Part shown: positions 35,680-43,633 of the stretch, in pieces | Numbering within the stretch: the stretch's first letter is position 1 | Layout: each line of letters begins with the position of its first letter | The notes under the pieces: model-generated | The model's input: the letters and a program-made list of their open reading frames with translations, nothing else | Told to the model about the DNA's origin: nothing | Database searches by the model: none | Assembly (NCBI RefSeq): GCF_004571065.1 | Contig: NZ_SPQN01000002.1 | Span: 1-64,000 of the forward strand | DNA from: Geodermatophilus sp. DF01-2 | Lineage (GTDB): Bacteria; Actinomycetota; Actinomycetes; Mycobacteriales; Geodermatophilaceae | DNA: 64,000 bases | Direction of reading: 5' to 3' | Made by a program: the position numbers and the translations under genes

Positions 35680-37985
35680 CCGGGCCCGACGTGGAGCTGC
35701 TGCCGCCGGGGACGCCGATCGACCTGGGCAACTGCGAGCGCGAACCGATCCACGTGCCGGGCAGCATCCAGCCGCACGGCGTGCTGCTCGCGGTGACCGA
35801 GCCCGACCTCGTCGTCGTGCAGGTCTCGGAGAACCTGGCCGACCTGGTCGGCGTGGCCGCCGACGACGCGCTGGGCCGGCAGCTGCCCGAGGTCCTCGGG
35901 GTGGTCGCCGCCGAGGCGGTGGCCCGGTCGGCGAGCGCCTTCGGCGACCTGCGCGAGCGCAACCCGGTCGAGATGACGCTCGACGTCGAGGGCAGCCCGG
36001 TGCCGGTCGACGCGCTGCTGCACCGCGTCGCCGTGGGCCCCGCCGAGGAGGGCAGCCCGCCGACGGCGCTGCTGGTCGTCGAGCTGGAGCCGGCGTACGG
36101 GCCTCGCCCGTTCTCGTTCCCGAACACCTACCAGGCGGTCCGCGGCACCCTCGGCGAGCTCAACCGCGCCACCTCGCTGCAGGAGCTCTACGACATCACC
36201 GCGCAGGCGGTCCGGGAGCTCACCGGCTTCGACCGCGTGATGGTCTACCGCTACGACGCCGATCACAACGGCGAGGTGGTCGCGGAGGCCAAGGCGCCCG
36301 GGCTCAACTCCTTCCTCGGTCTGCACTACCCGGCCAGCGACATCCCGGCACAGGCCCGAGCGCTGTACGAGAAGAACTGGATCCGGCTGATCTCCGACGT
36401 CGACTACCGGCCGGTGCCGCTGCGCCCGGTGCTGCTCCCGCTGACCGGGCAGCCCCTGGACCTCACCCTCTCGGCGCTGCGCAGCGTCTCGCCGATCCAC
36501 GTCGAGTACCTGCAGAACATGGGCGTGCGCGCCTCGATGTCGATCTCGCTGCTGCGCGCGGAGCGGCTGTGGGGGCTCATCGCCTGCCACCACTACTCCG
36601 GTCCGCACGCGCCGCCCTACGCGACGCGGGCGGCCGCCGAGTTCCTCGGCTCCACGCTGTCGCTGCGCCTGGTCGACCGGGCCGAGGAGGACGAGGTGCA
36701 CCGCGCGCTGCGGGTGCGCTCGACCCTCGCCTGGCTCACCGCGGCCACCCTCGACGAGGACCGCCCGCTGGCCGACACCCTGCTGGGCGCCCCCAGCCTG
36801 CTGGACCTGCTGCCCGCGGACGGCGTCGTCGTCCACCTGCAGGGCCACCGCGGCAGCCGCGGCGTCCCGCTGCCCGACGGCGCCGCGGAGGCGATCGCCG
36901 CGTGGGCCGCCGGCCGGCGAGAGGACGTCGTCGCCACCGACTCGCTGCCGCGGTCCGCCCCGGAGCTGCGGGTGCCGGTCGGTCCGGCGTGCGGGGTGCT
37001 CGTGCTGCCGCTGCCGGAGAGCCAGTACGTGCTGTGGCACCGGGCCGAGGCGGTGCGCACGGTCGACTGGGGCGGCGACCCGCACAACAAGGCGATCGCC
37101 GCGCGCGAGGGCGACCGGGTGCGGCTGAGTCCGCGCAAGAGCTTCGCGCGGTGGCGGGAGACCGTCCGCGACCGCTCCGAGCCGTGGACGGCGCAGGAGC
37201 TGGCCGAGGTCGGCGAGCTGCGCACCCACCTGCTGGAGGCCCTCTACGCGCGCTCGCGCAGCATCGTGCGCGCCGCGGAGACGCTGCAGCGCAGCATGCT
37301 CACCGACCCGCCGGAGTCCCCGCGGCTGCAGGTCGCCGTCCGCTACGTCCCGGCCGCGCGCGAGGCCCAGGTCGGCGGCGACTGGTACGACGTCTTCGGA
37401 CAGCCCGACGGCTCGACGGTGGTCGTCATCGGCGACGTGGTCGGGCACGACACCGAGGCCGCCGCCGACATGGCCCAGCTGCGCGGGCTGCTGCGCGGCA
37501 TCGCCTACGCCAGCGCCGACGGGCCGGCCGCCGTCCTGCGCCGGCTCGACGGCGCCGTGGCGGGGCTCGGGCTGCGCACGCTGGCGACCGTCCTCCTCGC
37601 CCGACTGATCCCCGACCCGGCGGGCGGCGCGCTGCTGCGCTGGTCCAGCGCCGGGCACCTGCCGCCGCTGGTCGCCCAGCCCCGCGAGGGCGTGCGGACG
37701 CTCACCACGGCGCGCGCCGAGCTGCTGCTCGGCGTCGACCCGGCGGTGCGGCGGACCGAGTCGGAGGCGCTGCTCGAGCCCGGCTCGACGCTGCTGCTCT
37801 ACACCGACGGGCTCGTCGAGCGGCGCGACCAGGTCTTCGACGTCGGTGTGCAGCGGCTGGCCGGCGAGCTGGCCGCCCTCCGTGCGCGGCCGGTCGAGGA
37901 CCTCTGCGACGACGTCCTCGACCGGATGCTCCCGCAGGGCGCGGAGGACGACGTCGCGCTCGTCGCCGTCCGGCTGCGCGGGTAG
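35676..37985 (+). CDS. bphP: Bacteriophytochrome with PP2C/SpoIIE phosphatase output
   Basis: 769 residues. A red/far-red photoreceptor. The PAS domain holds the biliverdin-binding Cys20 (NCEREPIHVPGSIQPHGV). The GAF domain has LHYPASDIPAQARALY near residue 219 and IACHHYSGPHAPPYATR. The PHY domain has VDWGGDPHNKAI and the tongue motif LSPRKSFARWRETV. From ~residue 520 a PP2C (SpoIIE/RsbU) domain replaces the usual histidine kinase: VGGDWYDVFGQPDGSTVVVI, GDVVGHDTEAAADMAQLRG, LLLYTDGLVERRDQVFD, EDDVALVAVRL. Output is therefore probably dephosphorylation of an anti-anti-sigma factor. It is coupled to bphO by ATGA. Confidence 0.95.
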   Translation: MTGPDVELLPPGTPIDLGNCEREPIHVPGSIQPHGVLLAVTEPDLVVVQVSENLADLVGVAADDALGRQLPEVLGVVAAEAVARSASAFGDLRERNPVEMTLDVEGSPVPVDALLHRVAVGPAEEGSPPTALLVVELEPAYGPRPFSFPNTYQAVRGTLGELNRATSLQELYDITAQAVRELTGFDRVMVYRYDADHNGEVVAEAKAPGLNSFLGLHYPASDIPAQARALYEKNWIRLISDVDYRPVPLRPVLLPLTGQPLDLTLSALRSVSPIHVEYLQNMGVRASMSISLLRAERLWGLIACHHYSGPHAPPYATRAAAEFLGSTLSLRLVDRAEEDEVHRALRVRSTLAWLTAATLDEDRPLADTLLGAPSLLDLLPADGVVVHLQGHRGSRGVPLPDGAAEAIAAWAAGRREDVVATDSLPRSAPELRVPVGPACGVLVLPLPESQYVLWHRAEAVRTVDWGGDPHNKAIAAREGDRVRLSPRKSFARWRETVRDRSEPWTAQELAEVGELRTHLLEALYARSRSIVRAAETLQRSMLTDPPESPRLQVAVRYVPAAREAQVGGDWYDVFGQPDGSTVVVIGDVVGHDTEAAADMAQLRGLLRGIAYASADGPAAVLRRLDGAVAGLGLRTLATVLLARLIPDPAGGALLRWSSAGHLPPLVAQPREGVRTLTTARAELLLGVDPAVRRTESEALLEPGSTLLLYTDGLVERRDQVFDVGVQRLAGELAALRARPVEDLCDDVLDRMLPQGAEDDVALVAVRLRG

Positions 37986-38128
37986 GTGTCCCTCCGCCTC
38001 ACGCCGCGGTAGCCGTCCGGCCTTCTCGTGAGGAACCGGTGAAGGCGCGTGTCATCCCTGTGGGTCCTCGTGTGGGACAGGGGGATCACCCGTGTGGCTG
38101 TGTACCACTGCTCGGCTGGCGGGGATAT

Positions 38129-38146
38129 CATCGGCCTATGCCGATG
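38129..38146. promoter_or_regulatory. Palindrome over cmtR-like start, candidate operator
   Basis: CATCGGC-CTAT-GCCGATG, a perfect 7-4-7 inverted repeat with the start codon ATG 38138 inside its spacer. The position suits autorepression by the encoded metal sensor. Confidence 0.55.
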
Positions 38147-38509
38147 GATCAGCGGGTCGCGGTTCCCGGGCATTCCCGAAGGCTGGACGACCCGACGGCG
38201 GCGGTGTGCCTGTTCCGGTCCCTGGCGGACCCGGCTCGCCTGGCGATTCTGCAGCACCTTGCCCTCGGTGAGCACCGAGTGGTCGAGCTGACCGGGCACC
38301 TGGGCCTGGCGCAGTCCACGGTGTCGGGGCATCTGGCCTGCTTGCGCGACTGTGGCCTGGTCGCTTCACGACCCCAGGGCCGGGCCTCGGTGTATTCCCT
38401 GGCCCGCCCCGAACTGCTGGACCTGCTCGCGGCGGCCGAGAAGGTGCTGGCCGCGACCGGCTCGGCGGTCGCTCTGTGCCCCACCTACGGTGAGCAGGCG
38501 ACGCGGTGA
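38138..38509 (+). CDS. CmtR-like ArsR-family metal sensor
   Basis: 123 residues. A winged-helix ArsR/SmtB repressor (LFRSLADPARLAILQHLALG; LGLAQSTVSGHLACLRDCGL). Cys68 and Cys72 (ACLRDC) plus Cys114 (ALCPTY) occupy the places of the Cd/Pb-binding Cys57, Cys61 and Cys102 of mycobacterial CmtR. It therefore probably releases DNA on Cd(II) or Pb(II). The stop overlaps the CDF exporter by GTGA, so repressor and exporter form one unit. A palindrome covers its start codon. Confidence 0.9.
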   Translation: MPMDQRVAVPGHSRRLDDPTAAVCLFRSLADPARLAILQHLALGEHRVVELTGHLGLAQSTVSGHLACLRDCGLVASRPQGRASVYSLARPELLDLLAAAEKVLAATGSAVALCPTYGEQATR

Positions 38510-39258
38510 GCGCACTGGCGATCGGACGTGGCCCGCTGGACGCCGCCGAGCGGTCCCGCCTGGGCCGTCGTGCTCAATTGCTGGCCGGGGCCAGCGTGAC
38601 CTACAACCTCCTCGAGGCCGCGATCGCGGTGAGCGCCGGCGTTGTGGCCGGCTCGGTGGCGCTGGTCGGCTTCGGCCTGGACTCCGTGGTCGAGGTCTCC
38701 AGCGGCCTGGTCGTCCTGTGGCAGTTCCGCCACGCGATGCCGCAGTCCCGCGAGCAGCGAGCGCTGCGGTTGATCGCGTTGTCCTTCTTCGCCCTGGCTG
38801 CGTACGTGACGGTGGAGTCGCTGCGCGCCTTGGCCAGTGACGCCGAGCCGGAGTCCTCCGCGGTCGGGATCGGCGTGGCGATCGCCTCGCTGGTGGTGAT
38901 GCCGGTCCTGTCCTGGGCGCAGCGGCGCACCGGGCGCCGTCTCGGCTCGAACGCCGTGGTGGCCGACGGCACCCAGACCCTGCTGTGCACCTACCTGTCC
39001 GCGGTGCTGCTGGTCGGTCTGGTCCTCAACGGCGCGTTCGGCTGGTCGTGGGCCGACCCGGTCGCCGGGCTGCTCATCGCCGCGGTCGCGCTGCGCGAAG
39101 GTGTCCAGGCCTGGCGTGGGGAAGGGTGCTGTGCGCCTGGCGCCGGTCACGACACCGCCGGCCGTGGTGATGGCGCCTGTGGTTGCGCGGCAGGCTGCAC
39201 CGACGCCTGCTGCGCTCCCAGCGCTCCGGGTGGCTCGAGCGCCTCGAGCGCGTCGTGA
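38506..39258 (+). CDS. CDF cation exporter with Cys-rich tail
   Basis: 250 residues. A proton-coupled divalent metal exporter with six predicted helices: ASVTYNLLEAAIAVSAGVVA, ALVGFGLDSVVEVSSGLVVL (metal site with Asp and Glu), AVVADGTQTLLCTYLSAVLL and WADPVAGLLIAAVALREGVQ. The usual cytoplasmic domain is missing; instead ~40 residues carry eight Cys (EGCCAPG, CGCAAGCTDACCAPS), a likely soft-metal site. It is co-translated with the CmtR-like sensor. A decayed relative lies at 3615-3900. Confidence 0.9.
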   Translation: MSALAIGRGPLDAAERSRLGRRAQLLAGASVTYNLLEAAIAVSAGVVAGSVALVGFGLDSVVEVSSGLVVLWQFRHAMPQSREQRALRLIALSFFALAAYVTVESLRALASDAEPESSAVGIGVAIASLVVMPVLSWAQRRTGRRLGSNAVVADGTQTLLCTYLSAVLLVGLVLNGAFGWSWADPVAGLLIAAVALREGVQAWRGEGCCAPGAGHDTAGRGDGACGCAAGCTDACCAPSAPGGSSASSAS

Positions 39259-39782
39259 TCGCCGTCGCGTCCCTGCTCCACCTGGCTGGGCTGGGCGTGG
39301 TCTTCGGGGTGTGCACCTGGCTGCAGATCCGCCGCACGGGTGGTTCGGGGTTCAACGGCATCTCCGGCCCGGTCGGTTCGCTGTCCTGGTGGGCCGGCGT
39401 GCTGTTCGTCCTCGCGCTGCTCCTCGGCCTCGCTGGTCCGGCGGTGGTCCTCGCCGGCGTCATGGGCGTCCCCGACGGTCCTACGGGCACGGCCGCCGCT
39501 GTCCTGGGCCTGGTGCTGCTGGTTCCCGGCGTCGCCGCGGTTCTGATCGCCCAGACCGGCATGGGCACCTCCTGGCGCATCGGCGTCGACGACACCGAGC
39601 GCACCGACGTGGCGCTGGCCTGCCTGATCCTCGCCATCGAGCTGCAGGTGCGGGTGATCGAGGAGCTCTACCTGCGTCGGGTCCACGGGGCCGACTACGT
39701 CGCCTACGCCGCCCGCACCGGCCGCTTCCTCCCCGGATTCGGGCGCCTGCACCCTCGGGCCCGGCCGGTCACCGCGCGGTAG
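39255..39782 (+). CDS. Isoprenylcysteine methyltransferase-like protein, core deleted
   Basis: 175 residues from GTG 39255, overlapping the exporter stop. Helices 1-3 (ASLLHLAGLGVVFGVCTWLQ; WWAGVLFVLALLLGLAGPAV) and the end (ELQVRVIEELYLRRVHGADY, VAYAARTGRFLPGFGRL) match membrane ICMT/PEMT-type methyltransferases. Between SWRIGVDDTERTD and VALACLILAIELQV about 45 residues normally holding the RNPxY-type SAM/substrate motif are absent, without a frameshift. It is probably catalytically dead, or has a changed function. It is third in the metal-response operon. Confidence 0.75.
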   Translation: MIAVASLLHLAGLGVVFGVCTWLQIRRTGGSGFNGISGPVGSLSWWAGVLFVLALLLGLAGPAVVLAGVMGVPDGPTGTAAAVLGLVLLVPGVAAVLIAQTGMGTSWRIGVDDTERTDVALACLILAIELQVRVIEELYLRRVHGADYVAYAARTGRFLPGFGRLHPRARPVTAR

Positions 39783-39877
39783 CCCACCGAGCATCGCCGA
39801 GCGCAGCTCCTCAGCAGCATCCCCGCGGCCACGCGGATGCGCTTCTCACCTCGACTCGCGCCAACCAGAACGGGACC

Positions 39878-40825
39878 ATGACCGCCTCACCCGCCCACCA
39901 GTTCACCCGCCGTCCCTCGCTGCTCCTGTCCGCCGCCCTGCCTGCTGCTCTGGCCGCCGGCCTCGCCCTGGCCGGTTGCGCCGCGTCCGAAGAGACCCCG
40001 GCCGCGTCGGCTCCGGCTGCCGGCGCGGCCGTGGAGCAGCCCGCCGAGCACCCCGACGGCGCCGGCCACGGGACGGCCGGTCTGCCCAGCGCCCACGTGC
40101 ACGGCGTCGCGGTCGACCCCGCCGACGGCCGGGTCCACCTGGCCACCCATGACGGGCTGTTCCGCTACGACGAGACCGGTCCGGTGCGGGTGGGGCCGGT
40201 GATCGACCTGATGGGCTTCACCGTCGCCGGTCCGGACCACTTCTACGCCTCCGGCCACCCCGGCCCGGGCACCGACCTGCCCGAACCGGTCGGGCTGATC
40301 GAGTCCACCGACGGCGGGGCGACCTGGACCCCGCTCTCCCGCCAGGGGCAGTCCGACTTCCACGCCCTGACCGCCTCGGCCGCCGGCGTCGTCGGCTTCG
40401 ACGGCACCGCCCTGAGCGCAACCAGTGACGGGGTCACCTGGCGGCAGCTGGACCCGCCCGTCGCGCCGTACGCGCTGACCGCCTCCCCCGACGGGGCGGT
40501 GCTGCTGGCCACGGCCGAGTCGGGGCCGGTCCGCTCCACCGACGCCGGCGCCAGCTGGTCGGTGATCGAGGGTGCCCCGCTGCTGCAGGTGGTGGACTGG
40601 GCCGGCGGCCAGAGCGTGGTCGGGGTCACCCCTGACGGCACCGTCGCGGTCAGCGACGACGCCGGAGCCACCTGGAGCGTGCGCGGCTCCGTCGCCGGGC
40701 CGCCCCAGGCCGTGGGCGCTTCGACGACCGCCGAGGGGACGCTGCGGATCCTGGTGGTCACCGCCGACGGCATCCTCGACTCGCTCGACGGTGGGGTCAG
40801 CTTGGCGCCGCTGCAGGTCGGGTGA
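39878..40825 (+). CDS. BNR-repeat lipoprotein (F510_1955-like)
   Basis: 315 residues. The N-terminal lipobox is LALAGC, followed by an Ala/Pro/Glu-rich linker and a His-rich start of the mature domain (EHPDGAGHGTAGLPSAHVHG). The remainder is a beta-propeller with Asp-box motifs (ESTDGGATW, TSDGVTWR, STDAGASW, SDDAGATW). It resembles what I recall as the F510_1955 'glycosylhydrolase' family, found in metal-resistance clusters; activity is unproven. The start is ATG 39878. The stop overlaps the next gene (GTGA). Outer-face metal sensing or scavenging is an inference. Confidence 0.82.
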   Translation: MTASPAHQFTRRPSLLLSAALPAALAAGLALAGCAASEETPAASAPAAGAAVEQPAEHPDGAGHGTAGLPSAHVHGVAVDPADGRVHLATHDGLFRYDETGPVRVGPVIDLMGFTVAGPDHFYASGHPGPGTDLPEPVGLIESTDGGATWTPLSRQGQSDFHALTASAAGVVGFDGTALSATSDGVTWRQLDPPVAPYALTASPDGAVLLATAESGPVRSTDAGASWSVIEGAPLLQVVDWAGGQSVVGVTPDGTVAVSDDAGATWSVRGSVAGPPQAVGASTTAEGTLRILVVTADGILDSLDGGVSLAPLQVG

Positions 40826-41292
40826 GCAGGCTCGGCCGCCACGTCGGCGAGCACGGCGGCCTTCCCGCAGGCAGGGCCGCAGGTCTCGCGGCGGTGGGTT
40901 CGGTCCTGCTGGCCGGGACACCCCTGCTGCTGGGGAACATGCGCGCCGACCTGGTCGAGCACGGTCGGCTGCGGACGGCGACCGCAGCGCGGATGTGGAC
41001 GTCCTACGCCGCCTACGCCGGGCTGACCGCCGGTGCCCTGGCCACAGCACGAGTCGTCGAGTTGGCGGTACAACAGCCGAAATCGCCGGGGCCGCTGGCC
41101 GGCGACGTCCGACTTGACGCGGGCGATGCCGGTCAGGTCACCGCTGAGGTTGCGGGCGCCGACGTCCTTGCGGTCACACGCCCGTGCGCGAGGCCGTCGA
41201 TGACCGCGGCAGTAGCCGCTACGACGTCCCGCCCGTGGACGGCCAGGGCGGCGATGCCCACAGCTACCTCGGCAAGGGCAGTGACGGCGTAG
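40822..41292 (+). CDS. Truncated/chimeric membrane protein
   Basis: 156 residues from GTG 40822, coupled to the lipoprotein gene. The first ~85 residues look like a real protein with a hydrophobic segment (GLAAVGSVLLAGTPLLLGNM) and a second one (YAAYAGLTAGALATARVV), similar in style to the opening of ICMT-like membrane methyltransferases. From about QQPKSPGPLAGD on, the composition no longer looks coding. Probably the 3' part was replaced by a deletion or rearrangement and the frame now runs into foreign sequence. Confidence 0.45.
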   Translation: MSRLGRHVGEHGGLPAGRAAGLAAVGSVLLAGTPLLLGNMRADLVEHGRLRTATAARMWTSYAAYAGLTAGALATARVVELAVQQPKSPGPLAGDVRLDAGDAGQVTAEVAGADVLAVTRPCARPSMTAAVAATTSRPWTARAAMPTATSARAVTA

Positions 41293-41444
41293 CGCGGCCG
41301 GGCGCCTCGCGGGGATTCCCGTGCGGTGATAGGCGCGCTGGTCGACGAGCCCGGTCACCTTCGCGCTTCCGCCCCGAGCGACTGTCGACCGCCATGCCTG
41401 CGCCGCCGCGGGACGGCGCTCCGGCCGAGACGCCCATCCCAGCG

Positions 41445-41488
41445 CGAGGTCCGGACGGCGTCCGACGCCGAACGCCGTCCGGACCTCG
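41445..41488. terminator. Terminator hairpin downstream of Cys-rich protein gene
   Basis: A perfect 17-bp stem (CGAGGTCCGGACGGCGT) with a 10-base loop, 14 bases past the stop of the minus-strand gene. It may also end transcription from the metal operon on the plus strand. Confidence 0.75.
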
Positions 41489-41502
41489 TGTCACCCGGCG
41501 TC

Positions 41503-41910
41503 TCAGCCGAGGGAGGCGATGAGCTCCCGGCAGGCGGTCTCGCAGCGCCGGCACGCCTCGGCGCAGACCCGGCAGTGCTCGTGCATGTCGGCGTGGCCGG
41601 CGCACTCGTCGCCGCACGCCTTGCACGCCGCGGCGCACGCCTCGAGCACGGCGCGGGTCAGGTTGGCGTCGTAGCCGGTGTGCCGGGAGAGCACCCGCCC
41701 GGTGGTGTCGCAGATGTCGGCGCAGTCGAGGTTGCTGCGGATGCACTTCCGGAGCTGGTCGACCATCTCCTCGCTCAGGCACGCGTCGGCGCAGGCGGTG
41801 CACGCCTGGGCGCACTCGAAACAGGCCTCGATGCAGGCGGTGAGCTTCTGCTTGTCGACGCCCCCGAGGTCGGCCGGGTACGTGTCGAGCATCTGGCTGG
41901 CAACGGTCAC
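41503..41910 (-). CDS. Four-helix-bundle copper storage protein (Csp/DUF326-like)
   Basis: 135 residues with about 18 Cys arranged in CxxxC and CxxC steps along helices (TACIEACFECAQACTACADA; CDTTGRVLSRHTGY; EACAAACKACGDECAGH; CRVCAEACRRCETACREL). This is the pattern of Csp3-type cytosolic four-helix proteins that store many Cu(I) ions. No signal peptide. The start is GTG 41910 after AAGGA. Divergent from an ArsR-type regulator, it fits with the metal-response genes upstream. Confidence 0.9.
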   Translation of the reverse strand: MTVASQMLDTYPADLGGVDKQKLTACIEACFECAQACTACADACLSEEMVDQLRKCIRSNLDCADICDTTGRVLSRHTGYDANLTRAVLEACAAACKACGDECAGHADMHEHCRVCAEACRRCETACRELIASLG

Positions 41911-41961
41911 TGATTGGTCCTTCCATCGGCCCCACGTCGCCATGGGGCAGGCTCGTGGCTG

Positions 41962-41990
41962 GCGGTCGCGGCCCGACCGCCCGCGACCGC
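41962..41990. promoter_or_regulatory. Inverted repeat in csp-arsR intergenic region
   Basis: GCGGTCGCGG and CCGCGACCGC, 10-bp arms with a 9-base spacer, midway between the two divergent starts. A candidate operator for the ArsR-type protein. Confidence 0.4.
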
Positions 41991-42034
41991 ATACCCGGAC
42001 GGTCGTACGGACAACGGAGCCACGGCGACACACC

Positions 42035-42427
42035 ATGAACGATGACCGAACGCAATCGCACCAGCACCCGATCGACCCCGAGCGGGTGGCCCGCGCGCAG
42101 GAGCGACTGCCCAGCCGGGAGGACGCCGCCGCGCTGGCGAGCATCCTCACGCTGATCTCCGACCCGACCCGGTCGCGGGTGCTCTACGCCCTCGACGTCG
42201 CCGAGGAGCTGTGCGTCGGCGACCTGGCCCTCGCACTGGAGGTGAACGAGGACGCCGTGGGCTATGCGCTGCGGGTGCTGCGCACCGCCGGGCTGGTCAC
42301 CAACCGCCGCGAGGGCCGCGTCGTCTACTACCGCCTGGCCGTGGACTTCCCCGAGCCGCTGCTCGACTCCTGCCTGTGGCGGCTGGTCGACCTCAGCCGG
42401 TCACCCGGCACGGACGACGCGTCCTGA
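42035..42427 (+). CDS. ArsR-family metalloregulator
   Basis: 130 residues. The winged helix is ALASILTLISDPTRSRVLYA, then LCVGDLALALEVNEDAVGYA and REGRVVYYRLAVD. ELCVGDL resembles the alpha-3 metal site ELCVCDL of ArsR/CadC but with only one Cys. Another Cys lies in LLDSCLWRLVDL and His residues at the N-terminus (SHQHP). The start is ATG 42035. It is divergent from the copper-storage-type gene, which it probably represses. Confidence 0.88.
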   Translation: MNDDRTQSHQHPIDPERVARAQERLPSREDAAALASILTLISDPTRSRVLYALDVAEELCVGDLALALEVNEDAVGYALRVLRTAGLVTNRREGRVVYYRLAVDFPEPLLDSCLWRLVDLSRSPGTDDAS

Positions 42428-42461
42428 CGCGGGCTCGCCGGCACCGGCCGGGGAGCCCGCG
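42428..42461. terminator. Hairpin after arsR-type gene
   Basis: CGCGGGCTC and GAGCCCGCG with an inner GCCGG/CCGGC stem, directly after the stop codon. It faces a convergent gene. Confidence 0.65.
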
Positions 42462-42473
42462 CCGCGCGGACGG

Positions 42474-42752
42474 TCAGCCCGCGTCCTCCCCCGGCGGTGA
42501 GCTGAAGCGGGCATCGAGCCCGTCGCCCTGGTCGCCGCCCTCCCCGGGCAGCGGCGCCTCGTCCTCCGCCGCGCGCACCACGGCGTCGTCGGAGAGGTCG
42601 TCGTCCCGCCCACCCGTCGGGGCGCCGCGTTCGAGTTCCTCGAGCATCCGACGCTCGTCGGGGCTCAGGTCGCCGGTGCCGAGGTGTTCCCCGGGCTCAC
42701 CGGCGTCGGACCCGCTGGCCATGGCCGAGTCGGGGTCGTCCGGGCTGGTCAT
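42474..42752 (-). CDS. Small acidic protein, unknown
   Basis: 92 residues, strongly acidic and Gly/Asp-rich (DDPDSAMASGSDAGEPGEHL; GGRDDDLSDDAVVRAAEDEA), with one short helix (LSPDERRMLEELERG). Likely disordered. The start is ATG 42752 with GAGGAGG five bases upstream. It follows an SDR gene by 26 bp on the same strand. No family recognised. Confidence 0.62.
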   Translation of the reverse strand: MTSPDDPDSAMASGSDAGEPGEHLGTGDLSPDERRMLEELERGAPTGGRDDDLSDDAVVRAAEDEAPLPGEGGDQGDGLDARFSSPPGEDAG

Positions 42753-42778
42753 CGTCGCCTCCTCGGAGGGCCGCCGCG

Positions 42779-43558
42779 TCAGCGCGGGAAGTTCGGTTCG
42801 AGACGCGGGACGATCTGCATCTCCGGCACGAAGGCGGCCGGGTGCAGCGTCACCAGGTAGCGCACCATCTCCGCGACCGCCGACGGCGGCATCATCAGGT
42901 GGGCCGGGATGCCCCACTGCTCCATCATCGGCGTGTCCATCGCCGCCGGGATGACCGCCTGCACCCGGCACGGGAACGGCCGCTCGCTGCCGTCGCCGGC
43001 CGTGACGGCCTTCTCGCGCAGCTCGCGCTGGATGCACCGCGTCGCGTTGAGGAAGCCGGCCTTGGAGCCGTTGTAGGCGATCGCGCCGCTGCCCGAGGTG
43101 ATCGCCGACAGCGAGACGACGTGCACCACGTCGGCGGTGCGGCCCTCCGGCAGGTGCTGCACCCGCTTCATGAACTCGCTGGTCAGGAAGATCGGCCCCT
43201 CGCAGTTGACCGCCTGCACCCGCTGGTAGTCGGCGAGGTCGATGTCGGTGATGTAGCCGGGCCGGTCGATGCCGGCGACGTTGGCCAGGACGTCGAAGGC
43301 GTCGCCGTGGGCGCCTGCGAGCTGCTGCACCACCGAGCGGCGGCTGGCGTCGTCGGTCACGTCGAGCGCGACGACCTCGGCCGACCCACCGGCCTCGGCC
43401 ACCAGCTCGGAGGTGCTCTTCGAGCCGGCTTCGTCGATGTCGGCGATCGCCACGTGGGCGCCGGCCTCGGCCAGCGCCACGCAGGTGGCCCGGCCCAGCC
43501 CGCTCGCACCGCCGGTGACCAGGGCCACCCGCCCCTGCAACGTCCTGCTGTCGGCCAT
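42779..43558 (-). CDS. Short-chain dehydrogenase/reductase
   Basis: 259 residues. A Rossmann-fold oxidoreductase: VALVTGGASGLGRATCVALA (nucleotide site with TGGxxGxG), ANVAG, the catalytic Ser region VVSLSAITSGSG and YNGSK (YxxxK). Asp in IADIDEAG after strand 2 suggests NAD+ preference. The substrate is unknown. The start is ATG 43558 after GGAGGAGCGG. It is probably co-transcribed with the small acidic gene downstream. Confidence 0.92.
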   Translation of the reverse strand: MADSRTLQGRVALVTGGASGLGRATCVALAEAGAHVAIADIDEAGSKSTSELVAEAGGSAEVVALDVTDDASRRSVVQQLAGAHGDAFDVLANVAGIDRPGYITDIDLADYQRVQAVNCEGPIFLTSEFMKRVQHLPEGRTADVVHVVSLSAITSGSGAIAYNGSKAGFLNATRCIQRELREKAVTAGDGSERPFPCRVQAVIPAAMDTPMMEQWGIPAHLMMPPSAVAEMVRYLVTLHPAAFVPEMQIVPRLEPNFPR

Positions 43559-43633
43559 CCGCTCCTCCGTCTGTCGACCGTGGTGTCGGCAACCAGCCTG
43601 GTGGATGCGGCCGCCCGTCGCAGGTCGGGACGA

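Noticed and set aside
35460-37658. 732-codon minus-strand open frame
   Set aside because: It is opposite the bacteriophytochrome gene and has no recognisable domain.
40900-41358. Minus-strand gene opposite the lipoprotein/membrane genes
   Set aside because: The frame is long but Arg/Pro/Ser-rich and runs antisense to the lipoprotein gene; I could not recognise any domain.
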